A stretch of DNA of 64,000 nt, taken from contig NC_081411.1 in the NCBI RefSeq assembly GCF_030272615.1, positions 827,254,897-827,318,896 of the forward strand, in the 5' to 3' direction. Position 1 is the stretch's first letter. Every line of letters starts with the position of its first letter. Shown here piece after piece: positions 1 to 10,620 of the stretch. This DNA is from Cryptomeria japonica (taxonomy: Eukaryota > Streptophyta > Pinopsida > Cupressales > Cupressaceae). A program made the translations under genes and the position numbers. A model generated the notes under the pieces. It worked only from the letters and a program-made list of their open reading frames with translations. It did not search any database and was not told where the DNA came from.

Positions 1-894
1 AAAAATGGTCAATGCTTGTGGAGTCATACTTTAACATTTGTGCATTGCCTTATTTTAGGGTTCTTGCATCGCATTAACATTTCTTCTATGTTGCGCATTT
101 GGTCTTTATCATTTGCGAGCACTGAGTCCTTCTGCATTCCTCATTTTTCTCGCTTTCAAATTAGGTCTTGTCGATAGCAATCTTCAGGCATGATTTTGGT
201 CTATCTTATCCTATCACATCATGGTGCGTGATCATTTATCATCATTTTAGACATCGTCAATCCTAATCAATGATAGAATTAGGGTTTTGTGCTCCTGTCA
301 ATCTTTCAATCATCTTTAGCTTGTTAGTAATCATTTGTGATAATCAACTTGTCAATCTCGTCATTTTGCGATCGATTCGTCATCGATCCTTGTCCTTGTC
401 AATCTTGTCATTTTGCGATCGATTCGTCATCGATCCTTGTCTTTGTCAGCCTCATCATTTTGTGATCGATTCGTCATCGATCCTTGTCCTTGTCAATCTT
501 GTCATTTTGTGATCGATTCGTCATCAATCCTTGTCCTTTTCAATCATGTCAATTTGGATCGATTAGTCATTGTTCTTCATCAATTGGCGTCTATCAATTT
601 AATCTCCTTGTCAATCTTGGTCAATTTGTCATTGATTTTTGTCAACCAATCTCAATCATTTATCAACATTGGTCCTTTGTCAATTAGAATCATGATCGAA
701 CCTACATTAATTTCTTATTGTCTTGACCTAATTCCTTGTCCTCTTATTTCTAGGGTTTTATGATTTGTTCATTTAATCCTTTTCTTCTTCTTTGTGGGTT
801 AAATAAATCTATTTATTTAGTCCTATGTCTCTTTCATGAATTAATTAATGGATGAAAACCTATTAATTAATTCACCTAATTTCTATTTCTCCTA
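1..894. other. Non-coding AT-rich flank left of the copia element
   Basis: No coding frame with recognisable motifs is present. The stretch holds a tandem repeat (361-595) and then AATTAATT-rich sequence (about 780-880) resembling the AT-rich DNA at 61196-61592. It abuts a 38-bp remnant of a copia LTR at 895, but its right edge (CCTA before TGTATA) is not a canonical LTR end. It may belong to another decayed element running off the left of the window; I cannot name it. Confidence 0.5.
361..595. repeat. 47-bp tandem minisatellite, 4 good copies and a decayed fifth
   Basis: The motif starting TCATTTTG(C/T)GATCGATTCG begins at 361, 408, 455 and 502, an exact 47-bp spacing. A degenerate fifth copy begins near 549 (TCAATTTGGATCGATTAG). 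Each unit holds a near-palindromic GATCGATTCGTCATCGATC core. Open frames across it arise because a 47-bp period shifts frame each copy; they are not genes. Confidence 0.85.
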
Positions 895-932
895 TGTATA
901 TAAAACTAATGGCAATTTGATAAGTACTAACA
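895..932 (-). repeat. 3' LTR remnant (first 38 bp only)
   Basis: Positions 895-932 match 7716-7753 (the start of the 5' LTR on the minus strand) with one mismatch, reading TGTTAGTACTTATC on the minus strand. Beyond 895 the sequence is unrelated to the rest of the 5' LTR, so the LTR was truncated by deletion or rearrangement. Confidence 0.85.
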
Positions 933-1292
933 ATCTCCCCTTTTGACATTAGTTGAGATGTTTGACAAAACTACTTTCAAAGTCATTACTCAAAAATTTG
1001 TATACTTTACAAAATTTGACTAAACATGTAGTATATACATTAGTCATTGAAATAGTATAATCAAATATACTCCCCTTATCAATATGCTATACAAAACTCT
1101 GTAATGTGTGCTCGGTGATCAATACTCTGTAATCGCTATTATTTCCTCTGTTCACTACTCTTGGATACTCTGCTTATTCTGCTCATTCTCTGCTCGGTAT
1201 ACTCCCCCTGTATACTACACTCCGGTTGTTTGATACTTTGAATACTATACACTCTTGATGATATACTTTGATATACTCCCCCTTTTTTACAA
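933..1292 (-). promoter_or_regulatory. Cluster of polypurine tracts upstream of the 3' LTR
   Basis: On the minus strand four purine tracts of similar form occur: AAAAAAGGGGGAGTATA near 1290-1274, CAGGGGGAGTATA near 1211, AAGGGGAGTATA near 1077, and AAAAGGGGAGATTG (about 948-935) directly touching the LTR start. The last is the standard copia plus-strand primer context. The repeated GGGGAGTATA core suggests a multi-PPT arrangement as described for Sireviruses. No ORF lies here. Confidence 0.65.
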
Positions 1293-1302
1293 ACATCAAA
1301 AT

Positions 1303-4300
1303 TTAGTTACCATTGGGAGGTGGCAACTGATCAAAAATGGATTTGTACTTTGTCTTGGCTTCGATGAGAGCGACAGAGAGTGCATCCTTTACACTATCCA
1401 TTAAAGAATTTTGTGCATTAATATCAGACAATAATGAAATTAAGCCATCTAAAGTGCTTCCCTCTTGTGTAGTAGAGAGATAAGTGGCTCGGTTTAGTTG
1501 TTCTTGAACGGATGAAAGATGAGGAAGGAATAATGTTTGAAGTGTCATTATGTCCATCCTGATCTTGTGTTCTTCATTCCTCAGTTCCAATTGTTGAGCC
1601 ATGAGCTGTTGTAGCTTAGTATAAAAATTCTGAACTGAATTGGGCTCGGGGGTCAACTTATTTGAGAGATCGGTGATCTCTTTCTCAATTGCTTCTGTTT
1701 TATTCTTAATGTCTTTAAGAAATAAAGAAAATGTGCAGAGTTTCTGAAATAATGAAAGAATGTGCTTGAGTTGACGGGACAACTCAGCAATAAATTTGAC
1801 AAGTTTTACCTTGCCAACAACAATGGATCTTTGTACTTCCTCTATCATTTTAGCAGTTAGCTCCTTGTCTTTTAGTTTGCTCAAGTATTCGGATGCATCT
1901 ACTCCAGATGTCTCAATCTGATTTAGGAGTTCATCCAATTGAATATGGATGGTTGCATCGGTTGATATTGTAGCTAAAGGTAGCATATCTAATAGTAAGG
2001 TCTTGTCCTTCTAAAGTACTTTATTCTTCTTTTGTATGGCCAGTTGCTTCTCTTGTTCGGCCTTTGCTTTGCACAGTTCACCGAATTCATTGAGTGCTTG
2101 CCCTTTCAATGTGGAGATGTCTACATTGGGCAACACTATTGGTTTTGATAAATCAATTTTGAAACTATGCTTTTTCAACTTCTTTTCTTTACCTTTCATC
2201 GGGTGAACCACTACAATAGCTTGAGAGGCTTGAGAACCCTCGGTAGGTTTCTTGGTAGAGACAACACTTTTGTCAATTTCTTTAGCCTTGGTAGTGTCCT
2301 TCGGTGTCTCAGTGCTTGGTGTCTCAGCTATAACATTTTTCGTGCTAGAAGGTGCTTGAGAGGTTTGTTCTTATGAAGTACCTTTTGTTGTAGACTTTTG
2401 ACCTTCGGTGCCTTCACCTATAGCCTGAGGAGCATCGGTTGTAGCAGGTTGATTGATCGGTGGGTAAGGCTGAACTTGTTCCAAAACAGATTCACTGGAG
2501 ACAAGTTTTGCATAAGCATTGCCTTCTATCATTTCTTGTTTAGGTGCCTCTGCATCCATGATATCTTCATCTATTTGAATGGTGACAGCAGGGTCTTGCT
2601 CGGTGACATCAGGCTCTTGGTCGGTGACATTGACTATTTCCACTGTAGATTGTTCACCAGCATTCTTTCTTTGAAAGATGGTCTTCCATTGCTCTTTTGT
2701 TTCCTTTTCCACTTCTATATACAGGCCATTCATCAATTTCAAGGCTTTTTGTTTTACTATAAATTGAGTTTGGTTGTTTGTCAGATGTTCTTTTATTTCA
2801 TCAACCGACATATCAGGAAAGAGATGCATCAAACTTCTTTCTCTGACTTGTTTCTTCGAGTCTAGGGCCTATTGCCATCTGGTTTCAATATGTACATATA
2901 ATTCCGTAGGAATAGAATTACATACTTCTAATGGGACAACTCAGAATTTGAGAAGTGTGCAAATGACAGCTTCTTCAATTTGCCTCTTTTCATCAGCAGA
3001 TCTGGATTCATATTTGACAAATCTGAATCCACCAAATCCACCATATTCCTTTACATTATTACAAAAAATTTCTACACTATGTACATCTACCTTCTTACTT
3101 TTCACAATCTAAAATTTATTTGCATCTTCAGATTCGGTATCACTCGACTCTTTTGGCAAAATGAGTCTCTGAGTAGATTTCTTGTAAGTTCTAGTTACCT
3201 TAGGAATGGCAACAGTCTTTTATTTCTTACTCAGTAATGTAGTAGATGCCCTTGTGTTAGGTCTCTTTGTTGGAGGGGTCGGTAGGGCCATTGAAGTGTC
3301 CTTTTTCTTTCTCTTGAACACTTTTCCCTTTGGTAATTCGGTGCTAAGTGTTATGGCTGCTTCTTGGGCTTCTGTCTCCTCTTTGGTGATGGCTAGAACT
3401 CCTTTGACAGGTGTGGAGGAAGACTCTTCTCCAAATTTCTTATTTAATTCCTTAATCATCTTTGTAGCTTTTCTTGTAGCCTCAGGTACTACAATGCTCA
3501 TTTTTACTTTTTCCTTCATCTCTTCATAGGTTCCATACCTCAGCTCGGTAGTATGCCTTGGCAATGATAGATAGGCATCAATTTGTTGTTGTGTGATATC
3601 AAAATCAATATCGTAACCCATAGGTGACAACGATTGAGTCCTCGGTTCCACAGCATTCACATAACAGTAATTGGTGTCGACCTCAAAACATATTTCATCT
3701 TTGTATTTTTCTACAAGCTGTGGTGGAATCCGGTACCTATTATGCATTTTCTCTTGGAACTTGCTGAAGTAATCATCCATTATATCATTAAAGTTATCAC
3801 CTAACTTCTTGATGAAGTCATTGATCTGAAGGGTGATTGGTCGGTGTAGTTCCCAAACAACTTTACTGACTATTGGAAAAAACTTCTCAAAGTAGAAAAA
3901 TATACATACAAGTAATGATCCAAATTTTAGAGTATTTGCCGAGTTGTTCTTCTTCGGCTTCCTGATTGTGTTCAGATTTTCAAACAAGTTCTTCAGCAAT
4001 ACTTCACACAAGTCAATTTTCATGCCTTTCTTAACAATTTTGTATGCTAAGTCCACTACTGCATAGGGTACACTGTTTTCCCTTGCCGATTGGAAGAAAC
4101 AATAACCAATTACTCTAATGGCAAATTTGAGTTCAGGATCAGTGACATTGTTCAACTTCAGACCTCTATAATCTGATTCAACTCCAGTCAAACTGATCAA
4201 TTCCTTCTGTGATATCATTTTCTGTGCTCGGGCATGATCATAGATAGGATATCTGGTGATCAGATGAATGATTTCTTTAGTGATCTTAAATGGTTGCTCT

Positions 4301-4715
4301 TGTAGCCACATGAAATCATCATGCACTCGAAAAGTACAAACTTGACCCACTGGGGTTTGAACACATGGGGATAGGTTAGGGCTTCAGTCCATCCCTTGAT
4401 TTTGATATGCTCATACTTGCTATCCATTTTACCATCTGTGCACAATTCATCATATGCATCTTTGATCTCAACATGACCGAGTTCTTCAACATGACATTTT
4501 GTGAAGAATCTCACATCCTCGACTAACAAGACTCGATCCGAGATGAGTGAAAAAGCAGTTTTGTCATTCGGTGCAGATGCAATTTTGGGAGTCAAAGAGT
4601 ATTTTAGTGAGGGCTTTTCTACATTTGTGACAACAATGGGGTCTTGGATCTTAGATGCCATTTTGATTTTAGATAAAAATTGACACAAGAACCTTAGGGT
4701 TTGAGAATTAAACAA
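1303..4715 (-). pseudogene. Large accessory ORF in the env-like position, broken
   Basis: The start at 4715 opens a frame to 4260. After one frameshift (in the 4350-4260 overlap) a single frame runs from 4350 to 1303, interrupted by a few stops (near 3220, 3110, 2945, 2880, 2371, 2011). The product would be about 1,130 residues. The N-terminal ~450 residues look globular and helical (for example FAIRVIGYCFFQ, LYRPIT-like ELHRPITLQI). A basic stretch (KGKVFKRKKKD) follows, then an acidic, Thr/Pro/Glu-rich linker and a helical Lys/Glu-rich C-terminus that may be a coiled coil. No retroviral enzyme motif, signal peptide or convincing membrane segment is seen. By its helical style it may relate to plant transposon-associated proteins of unknown function, and by position to the env-like ORF of Sireviruses. 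Both are guesses. Confidence 0.6.
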
Positions 4716-5215
4716 ACAACAAACGCTTCACACTCAGTAGATAATAACAACTTAATGAGTTCGGTAAACCAGCTTAGCAATGCGATGAGATTCGATGTAA
4801 ATACCTTAGATTTTGCTTTGAAGATGGTTTGATCGCCTTGATTCACTTTGCTCTACTTCTCGAAAACTTAGTGAATGAAAATGACCACGAAAAACCTTTT
4901 AAGTACTCAAAAATACCTTATCGGGCTTCGTGCAAGTTAGGTCAAAGACATTAAATGCACTCGGTTCACTTAACTTTCTTTCCCTTTTTTTTGCGCTTTA
5001 ACCGAGTAACCATATTTCCTTCATATACCGACTTGACAGGCTTCCTGAATTCACCGACTTAACAGTTTTCCTGTAAAGTGCTCCAAAAGACTTTGATAGA
5101 ATTTCAAACTTACTACTACATCTTACTATGCAGATTTTGAATTCAGTACATACTAAAATAGGAATTGTTTAAGATTTAACCTTGTGAGAATGGATTCCCT
5201 TCATACCTTTACCAA
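4716..5215 (-). other. Spacer between gag and accessory ORF where pol would lie
   Basis: Only 500 bp separate the gag stop region from the accessory ORF start. An autonomous copia element would carry ~3.5-4 kb of protease, integrase, RT and RNase H here. I see no fragment of these on either strand, so pol was lost cleanly or never present in this family. Confidence 0.6.
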
Positions 5216-6541
5216 TTAATTTGGAGTGGGAGCACCTAACTCAGTAGGTAAGGTCCTTTCTTTATTTGACACAATTTCCTTCTTTCTCCAAATCATCTTT
5301 AATTTCTCTTGTATTTTCTCAGTGTCTTCTCTAGATTGATCTCTGCAATCTCCAGCCAAGTGTCCAACTTTGTGACAATGAAAACATGCCATACCAGGAT
5401 TTCTCCATGATCTTCGGTTATTCATTCCAAACCTTATAAAGCAGTTGGCACTTATATGTCCATATCTTCCACAACATTCACACCATATCCTTGTATTGTA
5501 ATCCCATGGTACTGCAGAATATTGTTAGTAAGGATCTGTGTGAGTTCGGTAACCTCTAGTATTTGCTCGGTGTGTAGACCACATGTAATTCTTTTGCTTA
5601 AACCAACACTTCTCGGTACTATGTCCATATCTATTGCAGTTTTTACAAAACCCTTTGAATTTTGCCTTCTAATAATTGTTAACAGACTTTGTCCTACATT
5701 GATTAGATGTGTGACCATATTTATTGCAATTGTAACAATAACCATTGGTCTTAGTGGTACTCGGTTGCTTACCTTTTCTAATTTGACACATGTTGGCAGT
5801 ATGACCTTGATTTCCATAGTAGTAACAAATAGGCTTCTTCCTTTTGATGTTATTCCTTTTTCCAGCTTGTTTTGATGATTCTCCTCTCTCGATAGTGCAG
5901 ATTCCCTTCTCGATAGAGTCTTTTCCTTTGTAACCGAGTCCTCCTTCTTTGTAGGGTTGTCTTGTGTTTAGTTGCTCATCCAACATCTTTGATGCTTTAT
6001 AACTCTTCTTCAATGTTTCCTTGGATTTATTCTCTGTTTCAAGTTTCAATGCTTGATTCTCATCATTTTCAAGATTTGCTTCATGATGTGTATAACCTAG
6101 TTGATCTGTCAGATTTTGTTGAATACTAGTTAGCCTTATGATTTCATCATTCTTATCAGATACTAAGACTTAAAGTTGTTATTTCTCTCTTTGTAGATCT
6201 CTTGCTTTATCCTTGGCTATCCTTAATGCATCTAGATTTTCAGTCATCTGTGTACTGAAATGTTCATGTTCTCTTTTCATTGCTTTTAGTTGATCAGCCA
6301 ATGCTTTGTTCTTTTCTTTCAACATTCCAATCATTTCTTCAGTTTCTTCAGATATACTGTTCTCAGATGATGTCTCGATTTGTTCCACTAACTCTTGAGA
6401 ATCCTGCAAGTCATCAGATAATCTTCTCCTTACTCTCAGAGATTTTTGCATTTGCCTTTGCATGTCTACAATCACTTGATTTGCATTATCCAGCTCTTCT
6501 TGTAGATACACAATACTCGAAGATTGTTTATAGCCTTCCAT
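5216..6541 (-). pseudogene. gag: Gag-like protein, coiled coil plus five zinc knuckles, broken
   Basis: The ATG at 6541 follows the primer site by ~45 bp. The first ~120 residues are rich in Gln/Glu/Leu/Lys and look like a coiled coil (for example ELDNANQVIVDMQRQ). Further on, within 5827-5345, five CCHC-type knuckles follow in order: CYYYGNQGHTANMC (second Cys replaced by Tyr), CYNCNKYGHTSNQC, CKNCNRYGHSTEKC, CECCGRYGHISANC and CFHCHKVGHLAGDC. The frame continues to 5216 but has stops at 6179 and shortly after, near 5667 and near 5530. Plant copia Gag usually has one or two knuckles and an N-terminal UBN2-type capsid domain, which is not visible here. The role would be RNA binding and packaging in a virus-like particle. 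Confidence 0.75.
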
Positions 6542-6584
6542 TGATAAGATCTTTCTCTTTAGGTAGTTAAACCCTTTTCCAAGA

Positions 6585-6601
6585 TTCAAGCTCTGATACC
6601 A
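6585..6601 (-). other. Primer binding site, initiator Met tRNA type
   Basis: Minus-strand TGGTATCAGAGCTTGAA starts two bases after the LTR end. It is the standard copia minus-strand primer site, complementary to the 3' end of initiator methionine tRNA. It fixes both element orientation and the LTR border. Confidence 0.92.
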
Positions 6602-6603
6602 AT

Positions 6604-7753
6604 TGTTAGGCCCAATATGGAAAGCTAATGTACTGAGAGGGGAGGGGTGAATCAGTACTTCAAATCCTTTTCTCAACAATATCTTTACTATTATACATAA
6701 ACCAAAAACTATTGTAACATAATATAAAGCTAAAACAAATGAGTAACAATCATACATGATTCACTCCATAACACATATATTTTGGTTACGCAGAAACTCT
6801 TGGTTAGAGAGAAAAACTGCGGTGGAGATGGCACCCACAACTTCACTACTGCAATAATAAAGAGTGCTCGGTTAGAGCTACATTTAGCTATTTCTAATAG
6901 CTTACCCTATTAGGAGTATTAAGATCAGTTAGATCTACCTTACTAAAGGATTTATACAACACTATATAAGTGTAGCACCTGGTTAAAGGATTTACAATTT
7001 ATAGACTTGGTTAGAGTCTTTTACCCTGTTAAAGGTTTCTCTTACAACTTCAAAATATTACAATAAGACTTTACAAATATCTGCAACTTTACATTTGAAA
7101 TGTTGTAGCAGATTCTATGTGCTCAAAATAAGATTACCTTGCCTATAGTATACCTCGGTAACTCATAAAATAACTCAGTAAACCCTTCTGTTTACTTTGT
7201 TCCTCGACTGTTCTTTGATAACCTTCTCGGTGACCTCTGTGTCTCTGTAACAGTCATAATACTCTATGATTTCTCATGTATCACATAAGTCTTGCTTCAT
7301 ACACATATGCACACACATTTCTCATATTCACATCTCTTTCTAACCCTAAATTCATGCTGTATAAATAGACTTTTTATGTCAGTGATCTGATTCATTGCTT
7401 CGATCTTACAAACATGATTTCTCGAATAAATAACCATGCAAAATATTTCATTGGTTAGATGACCTCAAAATTATACAAAATCTGTATGTGCAATTTCCAA
7501 TGTGATAACGGATCGGTGTACCTCGATCTTGTAACACATTTTCATATGTGTGTCCAAGTTCAATGAATCCGGTAACATGTTTCACTCGGTGTATATCAAC
7601 TCGGTATATTATCTTTACTGCTTGGTAGACATGAAATAACACTCTGTAGACACCTCGGTGTATACTGGGCTTTGTGACTGTTTTCCTTCTGTAACCGACT
7701 AGGCTGTTCATACTTTGTATATAAAACTAATGGCAATTTGATAAGTAGTAACA
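6604..7753 (-). repeat. 5' LTR of the Sirevirus-like copia (1,150 bp)
   Basis: On the minus strand it begins TGTTACTACTTATC at 7753 and ends GGGCCTAACA at 6604, with inverted TGTTAG/CTAACA-type ends. The primer site follows directly. The interior is rich in CTCGGT words on the plus strand. No ORF of substance is contained. Confidence 0.88.
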
Positions 7754-8336
7754 AGAGATATCTGCGTCGATTTGTTTTGATTTCATTTGATTTGAATATC
7801 TTGTCTTTATGTCTTCATTGATTGGATTAGGATTGCTTTCATAGAAGCTTTAGGTTTTGTGGTTGTCCTAATTGCTATTGTTTTGATGATTTTCAATTTC
7901 CTGATCTACAATTATATAATATTAGATTATAATATAATAACATACTATATAATATGTATTATATAATATATTATTATATTATATTATATTATATTATTTT
8001 AAAATAATTTAAGTATAAAAATCGGATATTCGAATTTTTGAGATAATATATTTGGACTGTGATAGCTCGTGAGTTATTTTTAACCCACGGGCTGCGCGAT
8101 TTTGTGGAAAACTGATAGCCAGTTTTTTGCCCAAAAATTGCTAAAAAATACATTGAAAGGTAAGATTTTTATTGTTTTCAATCATTTTCATTCAATTTTT
8201 GTATTTTTTTTAATGTTTATTTGATTTTTAATTGAAAATATGGCTTTGTCATGAAAATTAGGTTTTTTTAAATCAAATACAAAATTGTTTAAATTTGTTA
8301 ACTAAATTCAATTGTTTACATTCAATTAGGTTAAAA
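7754..8336 (+). other. Upstream region of the split multi-exon gene; AT-rich run
   Basis: No coding sequence is evident. An extremely AT-rich, TATAAT/ATTATA-type run occupies about 7915-8007. Just after it (about 8015-8036) lies AAAATCGGATATTCGAATTT, closely similar to motifs at 25890-26020. The stretch could hold promoter sequence for the gene starting at 8337, but no specific element is assured. Confidence 0.45.
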
Positions 8337-9465
8337 ATGGGGGATAACAATGAAAACATTGATCAACCACAACCACAACAACCAAACCCTTCTTTGCCAA
8401 ACCCCCCCTCAATTCAGGATTCGATTGCACAAAATTTAAATGAATTGAGGGGGATTGCAGATGTATATCGTGGGATCCCTCATCTAAACCCAATGTTTGA
8501 TCCTCTCACGTCGATCATAAAGAGTATGGAAACCATAACTAAGGAGCACAATGTCGCCCTTTTGTGGCGAGATTCTATGAGGGAACAATATGTGGATGGT
8601 TTGTCATATAAGGAGATCAAGGATCTCGAGATATCGAAAGTCACTATCGCCTCATTGTTTGTGAATCCCCGCACTAGTTAACTTGTAGACCCCCAAAAAA
8701 TAATTTTTTTATTAAATGGTGCACAAATGATGGTATTGTGAAAAAAAAATTGGGATCATTGGTGGATGGTTTTTGACAAACCACCCAACAACAATCTTGA
8801 TGTCCCCTTCTATTTCATAAAAAAATTGTATGCTGAGTTTGTTTTAGGCAAACATGTGAACTACTTTAACATCCAACCTTTCCAGGGTGTGGGTTTAGGT
8901 ATGCCCCAAAATAGACCTGGGGCAGTCAGAATAGTCCAAGGCCCATATGTCCCCCCTCCTCCTGTTGATCCCCCACCTCCAGTGCAATAGCCAGATATCA
9001 TTTGTGAGGCGGCTTCATGGACCATATTAGCTATTCACTCTTTGATTATCCTTTTGGTTTCTCAGGCTGGGTCAATAGATCAGCCTACTTTTGATGGTAT
9101 CGGTGCATTCGGTGGTGCTGACACGTCATCCTCGGCTCCACACATTTGTGTGCCCCATAGTTGTGTCATGTATGGGCATGTATGCTTGGGTTCAGTTGGA
9201 CAACCTATTGATCCTCCTCCGGACAGTGCAGATTATGAGGTCCATTAGATGCATGATGCACCATATGTTATGACACAGACTGGAGGATACCCTAGGGAGT
9301 CCTCGCATGCTAGATGTGAGGAGGCACCATCATCATACATTGATGATGTAGTGGTAAGATTTGTATTTTCACAGTTCATGCTATATTTTAAATGAATATT
9401 TATAATCTAGATGATATTAAGTACTAAGTTTTATTTACATGGTCTATTTAACAGTTGATGACCGA

Positions 9466-9907
9466 TGATAAGGATTCATAGGGTATACATTAGCTTAGTA
9501 TTATTTTTATTAGTTTTAATCCTCCTGTATCAATGTCAAAAATAAAAAGTCAAAAGTCAAAAGTAAATGTTAGTTCCCATGTTGTCAGGAGGTTAGCATA
9601 AATTAGTCTATGGTTTTATTTGTTATTCTTTTCCATCTCACATTGAGATTTGGAAAATCATATAATAGTTTTCATTTTCTATCTCACATGGAGATTTGGA
9701 AAATATTCCTTTCTTTTAGGCAATATAGTGCCTATATATTTGTAGCTTTCTCCTCACTGAGATATTGGAAAAATAATGAAATTTTGCAACTTTATTTGCA
9801 GCGAATTTTGTCTATGCTTAGAATTTGTTCTCTGACACGGGGATTTTATTTTCTTTAAATTGAATCTTTGTTTTTGTTGCTCATTCATTCTTCATTTTTC
9901 CATATCA
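9466..9907 (+). repeat. 5' LTR of the chromovirus
   Basis: Sequence from TGATAAGGATTCATAGGG to CCATATCA aligns throughout with 14944-15398. The 3' copy has a 16-bp block (GATATTATAAGTTATT, after ACATAG) that is missing here. Short open frames in both copies are shadows. Confidence 0.9.
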
Positions 9908-10620
9908 ATTGGTATAGCATTCTCTGATCCATGGGATTGGCCTGCACATTCAAAATTCATTTATCAAAAATAATTTCAGATCTGAAGCTCTCAACAAAAG
10001 GAGAAAATATCTGAAGTTTTTTCACTCATTTGTGGAGAGTTGTTCATCCAAAATCAATTGGAGGTGATTTCTTGCAAAATTATGGACAATTTTTTTTCAA
10101 TTTTTTTTTTGTGCATTTTCTTTGGAAACCCGTGTTGTTCTTTTATAAGCTTCTTTTTATATTTGAAATATTATATTAAGTGGTTTATATGAAAAGAAGC
10201 GTCTTCCAAAGAGCTTTCCGAAACATTTTACGGTTTTAAATTTCATTAAGAATCGAGAAAGTTATGCCTATTTCAAAACTGCTGCTGTAGCTTCTAAATC
10301 CAAACGCCCAATAGGTTTTGTTGGTGGTTTTTGAATATCAAAACGTGGTTTTGGCTGGAAAAATGTGGTATTGAGTAAGTAAAAAAGGGTAGTTTTGATT
10401 ACTTTGGCATGGTTTTTCAACAAAAACTTGTGGAATTTTACTTCCTTGTCTCATAAAAATTACTATGCTTCTCCAAATTTTTATCTTACATTTATTAGGG
10501 GGAGCATTGTTTCCATTTAAGTAGTTTTGTCCAAGTCTTGTAGAGTGCTAGCCCATATTATTTGTTTATTTTTATTGTTGGGAGGTCTAAAGCATTTCGC
10601 TGGCTTTAACTCGCAATAAT
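9908..10620 (+). other. Primer site region and 5' leader of the chromovirus
   Basis: TTGGTATAGCATTCTC begins three bases after the LTR and is a decayed TGGTATC-type primer site. About 700 bp of non-coding leader follow to the Gag ATG at 10621. No other feature is seen. Confidence 0.65.

Larger units (their letters stand above)
895..7753 (-). mobile_element. Non-autonomous Sirevirus-like Ty1/copia retrotransposon, pol-less
   Basis: Read on the minus strand, the element starts with an LTR (7753 to 6604) bounded by TGTTA...TAACA. An initiator-Met-type primer site (TGGTATCAGAGCTTGAA) follows at once. Next come a broken gag with five CCHC knuckles and a long broken ORF of ~1,130 codons. After that lies a cluster of purine tracts, and then 38 bp of the 3' LTR (932 to 895). 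No protease, integrase, RT or RNase H motif is seen. Several polypurine tracts before the 3' LTR, and an extra ORF between the pol position and the 3' LTR, are known for Sireviruses; placing it there is inference. The 3' LTR is cut after 38 bp, so only one TSD side (AGAGA at 7754) is visible. Confidence 0.75.

Noticed and set aside
361-548. CRISPR-like direct repeats
   Set aside because: Copies are contiguous 47-bp units with no unique spacers, in plant DNA; a minisatellite.
5452-5817. 121-codon minus-strand ORF in the gag region
   Set aside because: It is out of frame with the zinc knuckles, which read in the frame used before and after it.
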